NCBI GenBank assembly: GCA_038501625.1
Contig: JAZAYU010000015.1
Coordinates: 4,610,991-4,674,990, forward strand
DNA length: 64,000 nucleotides
Source: Corbicula japonica
Taxonomy: Eukaryota; Mollusca; Bivalvia; Venerida; Cyrenidae
Direction: 5' to 3'
This document shows positions 27,601 to 42,600 of the stretch, in pieces; the stretch's first letter is position 1; each line of letters opens with the position of its first letter. The notes beneath the pieces are model-generated. The model ran no database searches, was not told the origin of the DNA, and was given only the letters and a program-made list of their open reading frames with translations. Both the position numbers and the translations under genes were made by a program.

Positions 27601-30600
27601 ACGTTAAGTTTTCGTGACCGACGGACGGAACGACGGACGGACAAAGTGATCCCTATGTATCGCCATTTCTTCAAAAGGGCAACACAAAAACCAAATACTG
27701 AATGGGCACATTCAGTCAAATGTGAATTTGACCTAAAGATTTTCGCATCATCATGACCGTGTTGTCATAAGCAGTAAAATTTGAAAGTTTGATGAAGAAA
27801 TATTAAGAAATGGTAAAGTTAGAGACAACGTTAAGTTTTCATGACAAAAAAGGGGCATAACTCCATCAAATGTGACCTTGACCTAAAGAATTTGGCATCA
27901 TCATGAGTGTGTTGTCATAAGCAATATAATTTGAAAGTTTCATGAAGAAATATTGAGAAATGGCAAAGTTATAGCCAAGATTAAGTTTTCATGACAAAAT
28001 ATAAGTATGAAAAGGGGCATAACTTTGTGGCATGTGAACTTGACCTAAAGATTTTGGTATCATGAAGGCCGTGTTGTTGTAAGCAATATATATTGAAAGT
28101 TTGATGAAAAAATGTTAAGAAATGGCAAAATTATAGCCAACGTTAAGTTTTTGTGATGAAAAAGGGGCATAACTCCATCAAATGTGACCTTGACCTAAAG
28201 AATTTGTCATCATCATGACCGTGTTGTCATAAGCAGTATGATTTGAAAGTTTGATGAAGAAATATTAAGAAATGGCAAAGTTATAGCAAATGTAAAGTTT
28301 TCGTGACAAAAAAGGGGCATTACTCCATCAAATGTGACCTTGACCTAAAGATTTTGGCATCATCATGACAGTGTTGTCATAAGCAGTAAAATTTGAAAGT
28401 TTGATGAAGAAATATTAAGAAATGGCAAAGTTAGAAACAACGTTTAGTTTTATGACAAAAAAGGGGCATAACTCCATCAAATGTGACCTTGACCTAAAGA
28501 ATTTGGCATCATCATGACCGTGTTGTCATAAGCAATATACAGTAAAACTTCGATAACTCGAACATCGAAAACTCGAGCACTAGGGAAAACTCGAAGTAGT
28601 TTTACTGGTCCCGGCAATTTTCTTATATATTCTATATAAAAATACCATGGAAAACTCGAACTTCCAAAACTCGAAATCTCGAGGACAGGTGTCGGTCCCT
28701 TGAAGCATATTTCTTCTTTGTTTATATTGGAAAACTCGAGTAATAAACGACAGATAAATTGTTCGCACCTCGCGGGAGTAATTGGCAAACGGTGACGCGT
28801 AGTTTTTCACACGTTGTGACGGGTTATAATTGGCAGTTAATTGTCAATCGCCAGCGTCTATTGTGTTTAATTGATCTGATCAAAGCTTTAGCTAAAAAAA
28901 AGGAATATGAAACGAGGTTATTTGTTGTTTTTATGTTGACGGGACCTAGTAAATTATACATGCGTATAAAAATAACAACGCACCGTTTGTAAAGTATACT
29001 AGTTCTCGGACAATGTCAACACGAAATGTTTAAAAAGCAGTTTTCTTGAAAAAAAAAATACCTCAAAAATCTTTTCAAACAGGTATAACGGTTTAAAGAA
29101 AATACAGTGTGAAATGAATCTTTTATTCACTTAACTGATATTCAGATGACATACTAATCAACAAGGTAATATACATGTGTTTATACGACTTTACTTAAAA
29201 ATCGGACCTCATAAAGTGAAGCTTCGAAAACTCGTGCGCCATGGAAAACTCGGACATCTTCATATTCCCCTTGAGTATTCGAGTTTTCGAAGTTTTACTG
29301 TAATTTGAAAGTTTGATGAAGAAATATTAAGAAATGGCAAAGTTATAGCCAACGTTAAGTTTTCGTGTCGGACGGACGGACGGACAAAGTGATCCCTATG
29401 TATCGCCATTTCTTCAAAAGGGCAACACAAAAACCAAATACTGAATGGGCACATTCAGTCAAATGTGAATTTGACCTAAAGATTTTCGCATCATCAAATC
29501 CCTGTTTTCAGAAGCAAATGTAATTTGTAAGTATGTCTTCAAGAAATTTTTAAAAATGGCATAGTTAGTCAATGTTAAGTTTCTGTGACAAATCCTTATT
29601 TAAAAAAGGAGCATAACTGCATCAAATGTGACCTTGACCAAAAGATTCTGGCATCACTGTACAGTAGTTTCCGGGAAATCGAATACACAAATTGTCAGCT
29701 AAAAATATTCTATTTCCCGGAGTATTTGATTTGCCCGTAATCATAGTCATCATAAAATCTGCATATATCTATTGACAAGGGAGATCAGGTAGATCGTGTT
29801 CTGGACAATACACATGATTAATATGCATTATTTTTATGTTTATTAATTGATTAACAGACCCAGCTGTCATGTACTGCTATAAAATCGAATTTCAAATAAT
29901 ATTATGACACCGCAACATTTACAACGTGAATGTAAAATAATGATTAAAACACTAACCAATGCGAACGTATTCCATAATTTATAAATTACATCCCAATGTT
30001 ATCTCAAGTATCATATTACAGTATTATTGCATCATTAACCAATTTATTCCAGCTAAAAATGTCAAAAGTCAAGTACACACTTCCTCAAGATCAAACAATT
30101 TCATAGCAGAGCCAAAAATAAACAACAAAGTCTGTTTTTGAGTCGGCAATGTCTTTGAAGTTATATTTGATTGAGAGTTGGTATCGATGTGTACCTCCAT
30201 ACTGACTGTAAATTAAATTCAACCTCCGTATGAAATTAACAAAAAGTGCACCAAAGAAAATGTACATAAATGAACTACGAGTGTTTTTAAAACACGTTTG
30301 CAAAATTACTTTTTGTTTTTGAATTGTGCGGATTATGTGATAATTAAAAAGAAACAATGGAATTTGAACGTGGATTATTTTAAGTACATATATCAATAAC
30401 GTCTCAATAACAAATAGGCCTAGGTTGCTGTGTATTTGTAACAGATTATTTAACACCTGATTGAATAAGCTGATTAAAAGAGGTGACAGGTTGCTCCGAG
30501 GCTTCACTGTTATTGTTCATTGCTGTCAAGAAAATTTAATTGGGTTTAGCACCGTACAATAGGCAAACAATAAGGGTCTCATAAGCTGTGATACGGAAGA

Positions 30601-33600
30601 TAAACCCTACTTCCGGTTTCATTTCCTGTAAACAGGCGATAAAAATAATATTGGATTTCAATCAATTTTGGCTAGAAAATTTGCAAATTTTCAATTCAAT
30701 TTGGCAATATATTCTCTTATCCAATATCCAAATAGCCAATAAAATTTACAGTAATTATAAACATAGGAAATGGTTTTGTGTTTGAAAATCTTATTCAATT
30801 TGCCAACATATTCTTATAGCCGATATCCGATTTCATGGAGTCTACTGTATTGTAATAAGCAATATAATTTGAAAGTTTGATCGGGAAATATTAAGAACTG
30901 GCAAAGTTAAGTTTTTGTGACGGACAGACTAATGGATGCTTCTGTGGCTATTCTTATGTTCTCTCTCCTTTATGCATAGTAAGAGAAAATTTCGCCATGT
31001 TAGAGACTGAATGAATAGTCTTATACAAGTTATCTATTGTTCTCATAGCCACCCAAGTATTTGCTTGGATTGACAAGTGATCCATTTATATCATCATTTC
31101 TTCAAAAGGACAACAATGAAAAATACTTGAATAATGTTACCTTTTATAAAAGTCTGAAACTCCTCGTGTTTAACTTTTCCTTGCTGTATGTCTATTTTAA
31201 GTGTCATGAGAAGAACAAAGAGGAATTTGTGTTCCTCATACAGTCCTCTGCAGGAGTATCTGAACACTTCATATGTCAGGTATTCTATGATATTCTGGAT
31301 TCTCTTGCTGGGAAATGGACTCTTGTCAGACCTGAAGAAAATCTTAATCTCTGTATATCTAACCTTCAACGTTCTTCAATACATCAAGTCACTAATAGTA
31401 TGAGAACTACAAATTTATTTCTAAAAAACTTTTTGAAGTTGTTACATTGTTTGTTTTAAAGCTTCAAATTAGCTATTGCTAGAGAAAGATATATTTATTC
31501 AGTATCGGATCAACAAGATTACACTGGGAAAATGTGGAATATTGCAAAACTTGTGAACACAGGACATTAAGGCCCGACTAACAGTGAAAAATGATGATGA
31601 TTGATATGTTGAGCAATTGTTAAGGGCTTGAATAATGATCAATAAATATATTAATTTGTCAATTCATTAATTAGTCTGAATAAAACCATCTCCTGAAAAC
31701 CTATATGTTATCAGGATCTGACAACAAGTCACTAAAACATGCTTTTAACAACCTTCCAAACCAATCAGATTGTCGCCTACAAAATTGCATATTATTTAGT
31801 ATATCATGATTGCCGTAATTGTTGAAATGCTCTGAATGCTATACTTCAGGTTGTCTTCATGTATACAAGGTGTTTTATAACATGGAACGTGTTGACATCC
31901 CGTGTAAGACAAATTTTACTTAAAGTTAGGTGTGCTTTATGAGTCAATGAATTCATTTCCACTATTGACTTCTGACCCTGACTAATAGCATTATGAATTT
32001 TGCTTTCAGTAGTGTCTGTTTGAAAAAGCAGTTATTGGAGAAAACCACTATAATTATAATTCTTATATACATTGTTTGCAGGCCATCTTCAGATCTAACA
32101 TTTTGTCAGTGAGATGTTAACTGATCATCTTTTATTCAATCCAGGATAACTTGTAGTTAATCTTTTGCTATGGAAGATTGATCATTTCTTTAATCTGCAC
32201 AATAGTGTAATGTACTGGTCTTTGTTTGAACTAAGGCAATTAAAACTAAACATACTCTTTGTCCCTTAGACATTTACTTTTATCCCCTTTCCTTCAAAGC
32301 AAGCAGTTAAAACTGAAAATGATTGTTGACACAGGTGGTCAAAGTAGTGCAGAACTGAAGGAAATGATTCTGAAAGAAATTAAAACCTGGTAAAGTTAAG
32401 AGTCAGTTGAGACTATAAGCCCACTGCCCAGATTTTCTACTAGCTGAGGTTGACAGTTGTGATAAAAATAGACTTCAGTTTTAAGGAGAAAATTAAAAAG
32501 ACTTCAATTCTAAAAAGAAAAGTCTTAAAACTGCACTGTACAAGTTTGTCTGCTTGCATCAAGAGATATACAGCTAGACTGATTGATAGCCAGAGGCGGT
32601 GACAGAATTCCTGTAGCTGTAATGTTATAAGATGAGGAATGACAGTTCATATAAAACAAGTGATAAAATGTCTTGAAAACAATGTTTCAAATTGTTTTCT
32701 TACTCATATGATAACCAAATACATGAAATGTATTGAATTAATTGAAAAAGAACAGGTTTTGCATTTTCACTTCAGAGGAAATGATTGAACATTAAAAATG
32801 AACAGTCAATTATTCCATTTAAGAGCTATATTTTCTGGATGAAATTTTTTGTTGTGACCTGATGCTCAGCATCAACATTCTACTTGTCTTTTATTGAAGA
32901 AAGCTGTTACTGACCACATAGACGATAATGAAATAATCATTGAAATACTTAAATTATAATTAAAATCATGAAATGTATTGAGCAGCATTGGATAAGCGAT
33001 ACATAGTCACGAATGTTTGTGAAGTTTGAAACAAGTTGATAGAGATAACATGTTTGCAGTACCTGTGCCTGTGACATATTTTGGTGTGTTTAATTTTTGC
33101 TTTTTCATTCAGGTTGCGAACTAAGCCAATTATTACCAAGGCTATAATATACCAATTTATAGTATGCATTACAGAATGGAGTGCTAAAATTCTCGTTATC
33201 ATGAAGCCAAGTTCACTGATATTTTCAATGATCCTAAATACGGTGAAAATTAATCAAATTCAAAAGTTTTGGTCCAATTTCATTTAGTATTAGCTGAAAA
33301 TATCTAGAGAACTTCTCAATGCTAAATGATAATTATATATGTCACTTTGTTTCTAAACAATTTCTAGTATTGATTCATTCCTTACATGACAAACTATTTG
33401 AAATACTAGATGGGTGTTCAGTTGACCACTTGTGTCGCCCTCTGGTGTTGTCTGAATAAAAATGCAAGTACAAAAAGGGGCATAACTCCATCAAATGTGA
33501 CCTTGACCTTAAGAATATAGTATCGTAACGAGCGTATTGTCATAGGGAATATAATTTGAAAGTTTGATGAAGAAATATTAATAAAAGGCAAAGTTATAGC

Positions 33601-36600
33601 CAACATTAAGTTTTCATATAAAGGGGAATAACTCCATCAAGTGTGACCTTGACCTAAAGAATGTGGTATTATCAGGAGTGTGTTGTGAAAAGGAATATTA
33701 TTTGAAAGTTTGATGAAGAAATATTAAGAAATGGCAAAGTTATAGCCAATGTTAAGTTTTCGTAAAAAGGGAAATAACTCCATCAAATGCAACCTTGACC
33801 TAAAGAATGTGGTATCATCAGGAGCGTGTAGTCATAAGAAATATAATTTGTAAGTTTGATGTAAAAATATTAAGAAATGACAAAGTTATAGCCAACATTA
33901 AGTTTTCGTGTAAAAATCCATGTACAAAAAGGGGCATAACTCCATCAAATGTGACCTTGAGAATTTTGCAACATCTTGAGTGTGTTGTCATAAGCAATAT
34001 AATTTGAAAGTTTGATGATAAAATATGAAGAAATGACAAAATTATAGCCAACCTTAAGTTTTCATGTAAAAATCCAAGTACAAAAATGGGCATAACTCCA
34101 TCAAATGTGACCTTGACCTTGAGAATTTGGCATCATCTCGAGCGTGTTGTCATAAGCAATATAAGTTGCAAGTTTGATAAAGAAATATTAAGAAATGGCA
34201 AAGTCATAGCCAACGTTAAGTTTTTGTGACAGACCGACTGACGGACAGAGTGGTCCCTATGTATCGCCATTTCTTCGAAAGGGTGACACAAAAACTCACC
34301 TTGCCATAGAGAGGTCAAATAATCCAAGGAATTGTGTAAGAGAGGTTTGGTACATTCTGTTCACATTGGTCATGTCGCAGATCAGGAAGTACAGGATACT
34401 GCCTCTTGATGCCACTAGCAAATATTGAAACATAAGGCATGACTATGCATTATTTTCCACGTGCAAACAGTGAAAATCCAGATCAAGCTGCACATTTGAG
34501 CCATCTAAGCAGGATCTACACAGGTTTGCAGTGACATTTCTTTTTTGTTACATATCAATCACTTATTTTAAGTAATATTTGACCATATGCATAGAATAAA
34601 ATACTGAGTGTAAGGCAGCATAACCTTTAAAATATTTTTGAAAGATGTCCAGTGTTTGCTTGAAATGAATCAGCTCATTTAGTCAGTCATTTAGTCACTA
34701 CTGTTATCAGTAAAATAACCAGTTACCGATGTCATGCAGTGATTGTTAGGTATATCAGGGTTATCCAATCAACCTTTATTTGGGATTGTCCTGGTTAGCT
34801 CAATTGGTTGCGTCGCAGGAATTGCAGGGCTGTCGCCGTGATGGTGCGGGTTCACTCCCAGCTAGAGACACTATCATTTTGGTGCATTATGTTAAGTTCC
34901 ATATCAATATTGAATAGATCCATTAAGAAATATATAAGATTTATATAATATGCCAACTGCATAAGTACTTTTAAGAAAACTTAAGTGCTACAAGCAGATT
35001 ACTTTTGAAAATATTTTGGAAATGAAGTAGGTCATGATTGGGGACATTTATTTTTAGTTTCTTCAACTTTCCGTGACTGACCCTGTGTTCCAGACAGACA
35101 GTCATAATGCCTACTATGTGTCGAAAAAGAAGTCGGGTTAATGCCGAAAGACTGCAACAGAAAATTCTGTTAATTAACTTCAATTAAATTACCAATTTTC
35201 TTATCAGATAATTTACATGTTAGTCACATGGTTCCAATCCTGAACTATATGGTGTTAGAGAGAAAGTATGCAAAAGGGGGGCATTATTAAAAAATATCGG
35301 AAGTTCAGTTATGGGCTTATTGGTAATGATATAGATTTTGATGGTGAATAAGTATTTCAAGATTAAATTTGATATCTCAACTATTTTTTTATTTAAAAAA
35401 AATAAAGAAAACCTGGTCTGAATTCCTCTCTGGCCACATTGATTTTGCTCTCAGTCTCAGCTGCTACTGTCAGTTTCTGACTGACTTCAGCTGCTGTTAC
35501 CTTGGTGACGCCAAGAACAGTGATCAGGGACTCATCATCTACCAGTGAACCCTTAAAACACAAGCCAAGAATTAATGGTAACTAATTTTTCTTTTGAAAC
35601 TTTGACATGTGCATGTGTTTTTTTACCTTGGTGCATGATGTCAAATGTCCAGAAAATTACATCGCTACATAATGTCACACTTGGCAAATATGTGTAGTTG
35701 TCTGAAAAACACAGATGAACTGATTTCTGAAAATTGTTTAACCTCCTGAAATCATTCTTGAGTTATCATTGGAAACAATTTTCCTATATTTAGTAACAGT
35801 GACCTTGATATTGACCCCACCAACCCAAACTCGAATTTGACCTGTATCTTGTGTTTTACATTTGTGTATTGAAATTTGTTTAAACCTTTGAAGACTTGCA
35901 GCAGTTAATTGCCTGGAAACTGTTTTTCTATTTTAGTAACATTGACCAAACCAGCACCAAAATTGAACTTAACCTGTATTTATGAAGTTACACATGTGTA
36001 CCAATAATTGTTTTAATCTGTCAAGCCTTTCATCTGGAAACCATGAAGCTGACAGACTGACAAGCTCTCTCCAATTCACAAAGGAAGTTTAAGTATACTG
36101 TTACTAAAATCATAATGTCATCATTATATTGTGTGCATTTGATGTGCATGTCAGTCTGTTGTTCCCAAAAATGATAACAAATCAAATATGACAAATACTG
36201 AATATTAAGGTTAACTAGATGGGTGTTCAGTTGAACACTTGTGTCGCCCTCTGGTACAATGTCGGAAAAAAATGCAAGTTGAAAAAGGGGCATAACTCCA
36301 TCTTGACCGAAACAACATCTCATCATCACGAGTGTGTTGTCTTGAGCAATATAATTTGGAAGTTTCATGAAGAAATATTGAGAAATGGCAAAGTTATAGC
36401 CAACATTAAGTTTTCATGACAAAATATAAGTATGAGTATGAAAAGGGGCATAACTTTGTGGCATGTGACCTTGACCTAAAGATTTTGGTATAATGAAGAC
36501 TGTTTTGTTGTAAGCAATATATTTTGAAAGTTTGATGAAGAAATTTTAAGAAATGGCAAAATTATAGCCAACTTTAAGTTTTCGTGATGAAAAAGGGGCA

Positions 36601-39600
36601 TAACTCCATCAAATGTGACCTTGACCTAAAGAATTTGGCATAATCATGACCATGTTGTCATAAGCAGTTTGATTTGAAAGTCTGATGAAGAAATATTAAG
36701 AAATGGCAAAGTTATAGCCAACGTTAAGTTTTCGTGATGAAAAGGGGCATAACTCCATCAAATGTGACCTTGACCTAAAGAATTTGGCATCATCATGACC
36801 GTGTTGTCATAAGCAGTATAATTTGAAAGTTTGATGAAGAAATATTAAGAAATGGCAAAGTTATAGCCAACGTTAAGTTTTCGTGACGAAAAAGGGGCAT
36901 AACTCAATCAAATGTGACCTTGACCTAAAGAATTTGGCATCATCATGAGTGTGTTGTAGCAATATAATTTGAAAGTTTCATGAAGAAATATTGAGAAATG
37001 GCAAAGTTATAGCCAACATTAAGTTTTCGTGTCAAAATCTAAGTATAAAAAGGGGCCTAACTCCATCAAATGTGACCTTGACCTAATGAATTTGGCATCA
37101 TCATGAGTGTGTTGTCATAAGCAATATAATTTGAAAGTTTCATGAAGAAATATTAAGAAATGGCAAAGTTATAGCCAACGTTAAGTTTTCGTGACAGACG
37201 GACAGACGGACGGACAGACAGACGGACAAAGCGATCCCTATGTATCGCCATTTCTTCGAAAGGGCGACACAAAAATGGAATGCACCAGTAGCTTCATGTT
37301 CAGAAAGATTTTTTATGCAAACAAAATGCAAGAGGTAAAGAGAACATTGTATTCCAGATTATCTTAATTTTGCATTTGCTCAATTTCTCACTCACCGAGA
37401 TGTTCTTTTCATAGGAAAAGACGACAAAACACACACTTTTTTGCAGCAAGTTTAGTATAAAAAAGATATTAACCATTACAATTTAACTAATTTAAAGAAA
37501 TGTGTACATACAAACAAGAAGCTATGTTTGGAAAATACATTTGCCCCTGGTAGTGATTGTCATGATACAAATTTTAAATGATAACACACTGTTAAAACTG
37601 CAACTAAAATCACTAGTTAGTTTTAAAAAATGGTAAAACCTTTTTAGTACCATAACCTGTACATGAAAAGAATTTAACATAAAAATCAAGTAACCTATAA
37701 TAATCTGAGATTATAAAATTCAGATTATTCTAAACATTGACAGTATTTAATGTAAGTACAAAATGGGGAAATAACCCCAGGTAAAAGGTAGCCAGAGTTA
37801 CGTTACCTGTCAGGGTCATGACCTGTGCACTGTTAGTAAGTGCATAAACCAACTTGCAGAAAAAGATTAACTGGATGGACGTATGGATGGACAGTTCAAT
37901 CACTAGATGCCAGGGGCATAAAAAAATCTCCTTTTTAAATGTTCTCCACAATTACATTTATATATTCAAACAACCAAACTTACAGTTAATGAAATATTTA
38001 CCGGATAAATAATGTGTTGTTAAAGTGGAACTTACCTTGGTACTTGTCAATTTGTAGAGCAGATTATCTTCCAGTTGCTTCATCTTACGCTTGTTTGCAG
38101 TTACATCCTCCACCAATTTTACACGCTCAGCCTCCAATTCCTTTATGGGTAACAGAACATGTTTGTCAACAGATGTACACCCTGTTTCCACCAATGATCC
38201 TCAATTCCTTCAATATGTGGTTCTCCATCCACATCCACAGTCAGTATAGTTAGAATTTTATTGTATTAAAAGTAAGCTGTGTAGAAGGTGATATGTGCAG
38301 GCTGATCTGGGTTAACATTAAGAGCAAAACAACCTCCTTAGTGTTATGCTTTAACAGTCAATGATTGGGCTAATCTGATACATTTTCTTTTCATACTCAA
38401 ATGCAATTCAAATAAGATAAAGAACTGCAGGACTTGTCCTGCATATAGCAGGACTTGTCCTGCACATACCAGTTAATTGTTCATGGAAAAGCCACCAGAA
38501 TAAAAAAGTGCTGTTTTGGTAAAATATTCAACTGCATCTACTGGGAGTGGAGATAGCAATAATTATTATAACTGTGTAATTCCAAATCTCATTTCTTAGT
38601 CGCAAACAAGAGATTGTTTGTGATTGCGTTACATTATAATATAAATGAATCTCACATCCTAAAAATGATCTGCTTTACCCTTTAAGTGCGGAGTGCAGCG
38701 AATGTTATATTTGTGACCAGAGTAGATGCAGTTTGATCAGGGTGTACACTGTTAGATATTCTGTTAGTAAATTCTGTAAATAATTTCCATAAGACATCCA
38801 TATGGACAATGAATTGACAAGAGGGTGAAATCATTAAATTTATGCATGGCTTTAAGGGTTAATGAGCAATGATTGACTTACATTCTTCTCTGTGAGGATG
38901 ACACGTCCCAGCAGCTGATCTTCCAGACCTTTCATTGTCACAGTGAAGTCAATAATTGATGTCCTCGCACTCACCTATAGCAGAAAATTACAGAGTAAGT
39001 TTTTCTTGGCTGCTTGATTTAAGTTACCTGATGAAAGGGTTAAGGGTTAGGGTTAGGACCCTATAAAAATATACAACATTAATGATAAGAAAAAGAATCA
39101 CCTTGTTATTCATCCCCCAGCCATGTCAATTCATGCAGCTATGGAAGTCTTAATTTGAAATGATAAGAACTAGATATCTCAATGGAAAGCAGCATAACCC
39201 CTCCTACCATTGGATATCTGGATTAAATATGGCATAACTCCAAAATCATTAAGTGCAGAGTGATGGTCCTTGTGATCTATTTACCTACAGTAGGAAGTTT
39301 TCAATCAATAGCTTTGATAGTGTTGGAATTATGCTCCAGACAAGAAAATTAAATCAAGAAGTGCCGCAATGCGACAAAACCAGGTTTTCAAAGACTGAGT
39401 ATTGAATTGACAGGAATTATGAAGAAAAGATGACAGTGACATAAAACAAACATTAAAAACTCATTTCAACATACCACTATCCAGAATGGACATCTGAAGC
39501 TGCCTCTTGATATAAGGTACCAATACACCAAATATTGCATCAATAGGCCAAAGTAAACTCAAGTTATTGAGCAGAAACTGAATTTCTATTTTTAGCAATG

Positions 39601-42600
39601 GTGACCTTGACCTTGATCACATATACCTGGGTAGCAATCTGAAGCTGCCTCTTGATATAAGGTACCATTACACCAAGTTTTGCATCAATAGGCCAAAGTA
39701 AACTCAAGTTATTGAGCAGAAACTGAATTTCTTTTTTTTTGCAACAGTGACCTTGACCTTAATCACATACACTTGGGTAGCAATTCCAAGCTACCTCTTG
39801 ATATAAGCTACCCACACACCAAGTTTGGTATGAATAGGCCAAAGCAAACCCAATTGATTGAGCAGAAACTGAATTTCTATTTTTAGTAACAATGACCATG
39901 ACCTTGACCACAGACATCTGAGTAGCAATCCCAAGATACCTCTTGATATAAGCTACCCACTTACCAAGTTTGGTATCAAGAGGCCAAAGCAAACTCAAGT
40001 TATTGAGCGGAAACTGAATTTCTATTTTTAGCAACAATGACCTTGACCACAGACATCTGGGTAGCAATCCAAAGCGACCTCTTGATATAAGCTACCCACA
40101 CACCAAGTTTGGCATCAATAGGCCAAAGCAAACTCAAGTTATTGAGTGGAAACCAAAAGTTGACGCCTGCCCGCCAGCTCGCTGGCCTGCCGACTTCAGC
40201 ATTACAATAACCAGTTTTCGTTGAAAACCTGGTTAAAAAGGGGAACATCTCATCATAAAGTGCTGAGCGATGTTTTTTGTGCACAGCACTTTGTCTCAAT
40301 AAGATCTATCTATCTAGGATGTTTCAAGTCAATAGACTGATAGTGTTAGATTAATGTTTCGGACAAGAAAATTAAACAAATGGGAATAACTCCAAACTCA
40401 TTAAGTGCAGAGTGATAGTTTTTGTGCACTGCACTTTGTATCAATTTTATCTCTCAACCCATGAAGTTTCAAGTCAAAAGATTGATTCAGTCGAAGTTAT
40501 ATTCCAGACACAAAAATTTAACAAAGGGGAATAACTCCTAAATCAAAAAGTGCAGAGTGATGGTTCTTGTGCACTGCACTTTGTCTCAATGAGATCTAAG
40601 ATAACATAAGATATCCACCTAGGAAGATTCAAGTCAATTGCTTTGATAGTGTTGGAGCTATTCTCCATATAAACATTAGAACACCACATTATGACATTTA
40701 ACAGAAGTGAACTGTATTTAAACATTAGAAGCTAAATTCATTTCTTTTAAACATAAAATTTCTTTTCTATAGAGAGAGCTGTCATATTGTTTAAGATAAA
40801 ACTTAGGTAACTGTCTATTTTTGAGCTAGGTTTTTAAAGGATCCTATTCAAAAACATACACTGAAAGGCTCTGAAAAAGCCATGAATCAAAGAATCTAAG
40901 AAATTCTACATGTCACAATCATGACTTTTTTTTTAAATTGTTAAAACTTATCTTTCAATTTCCTGTGAAGAATTGCTTTCAGCCATTCCTGTATGTCATG
41001 ATATCAAAAGTTTTTACCAACATTTTGGTAAACATTTGAAGAACTGAATCAACAATAATGCATTCACTAAGACATGAAAATCAACTGATTTGTTGAAACT
41101 AAGCATAAAGCCCCCAAATTAAACAACCTAAATTTTATTCAGTGCTTAACAAAGCCACTTCCATTAATGCAGAATCACATTCACACTTACTTCTGGCGTG
41201 TATGCAGGATTTGCAAATTTAGTTGTTATGTACAAATAAAATCCAGTCATCACATCACACTCCTTGTCGCCTACTTTCACCTGAAATCAAAATAACCATT
41301 TTTCTGCTTAACAGCATATACATGTTTTTACATTCGTCTATCAACTGTAAATCTTTAAATTCTGTTCATTTTGTAATGAAAAACATTTATATCGGATCTT
41401 AACATAAAGATGCTGGCTTCAGTCGGAGACTCCCGTCTAAGTTGGAAACATACTAAGTAAATGCCAGCTAATTAAATACCAGCATTTTAATCAGGTTACT
41501 CGTATAGTTACCTTATAAGTTGATCCTGACTTAATGAAGTTTTTCTCTAGGACATTATCTAAGGCTGGATCAAGCTCCTCCCCAACATCCTCAATCAGCA
41601 AAGGCCGACCCAATGAGAGGGCATCCTCAAGGTGCGTTCGGAAGTACTTGTGATTTAGTGATGTCACCTATTACAAATTTTAAAACAAAATGACCACACG
41701 TGAAATCCAGACTGAAATGTTAAAATTTTAGATACTAAAAACCATGATAGCATTTGGGATTTCATGACTTCCAGCACCATAGTAGATGAAAAAAAATCCC
41801 TGACTTGTTCATCTCTTAATCAGATTTTTCTCTCACCAAAATTACCAAACTGAGACAGCACCAACATAGGTGATGACCTACAGACAACAGACAGATGTAC
41901 CACTCCTCACAAATCTCTCTTTTCATTGATTTAAGCACATGGTCAAAGTTTGTGGCAAAAATAAGAAATAACAACACAGGCAGTCTTCCAAGCTAGCAAA
42001 GGATCTATCTGTTAGAGATTAAAGTCTTTCCACAATGATGCAAAAAAAACAACAATAACCTGTAGTTCTCTGTCTTTTTCCCTGTTTTTGATCCATATTT
42101 TTCCCTGACCCTGGGGGTCAATCAGCAGAGGGTATCTGGTGGCTTTGGTGGTTATGATACCATTCTGTATGGACAGATCATCACTTGGCAAGCCTTGGAT
42201 ATTCCACTCACCAATCTACAAATTATATTCATCAGAGTATTTTCGAATTGTTGAGAAAAAGTATTGGATTCTAAGTAAGGGCAATATCATTTGTACTAAA
42301 TAACACAGAAAACCTTTATAGTTCCAATATTAACTGTCAGTTGCTGAGCACAGTATCCTTGAACATAAATATCCGATACACATACACATGTGGAGATCTT
42401 TTAAAAGTTTTCAGGCATCATTTCAATTTATTATGTTGTATTCAGATTTGTTCTTATTAAAGAAATGAGTAATACTGTAATAAAAATAATTTTATACCAG
42501 TTGTTTTCTTATTTCCCCCAAAATGTTTTGTATAATTGTCGACACATTTGCTTAACCGCTTTTGACCTCTTGCTCATGATTTTTTTCTTCTTCTCAAATC

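Noticed and set aside
30091..30507. 138-codon reverse open frame as a gene
   Set aside because: Lies in a TA-flanked element, low-complexity hydrophobic translation, and not conserved as a frame in the second copy of that element.
34788..34870. Functional tRNA gene
   Set aside because: Only the promoter-box-like parts are conserved; no cloverleaf ends.
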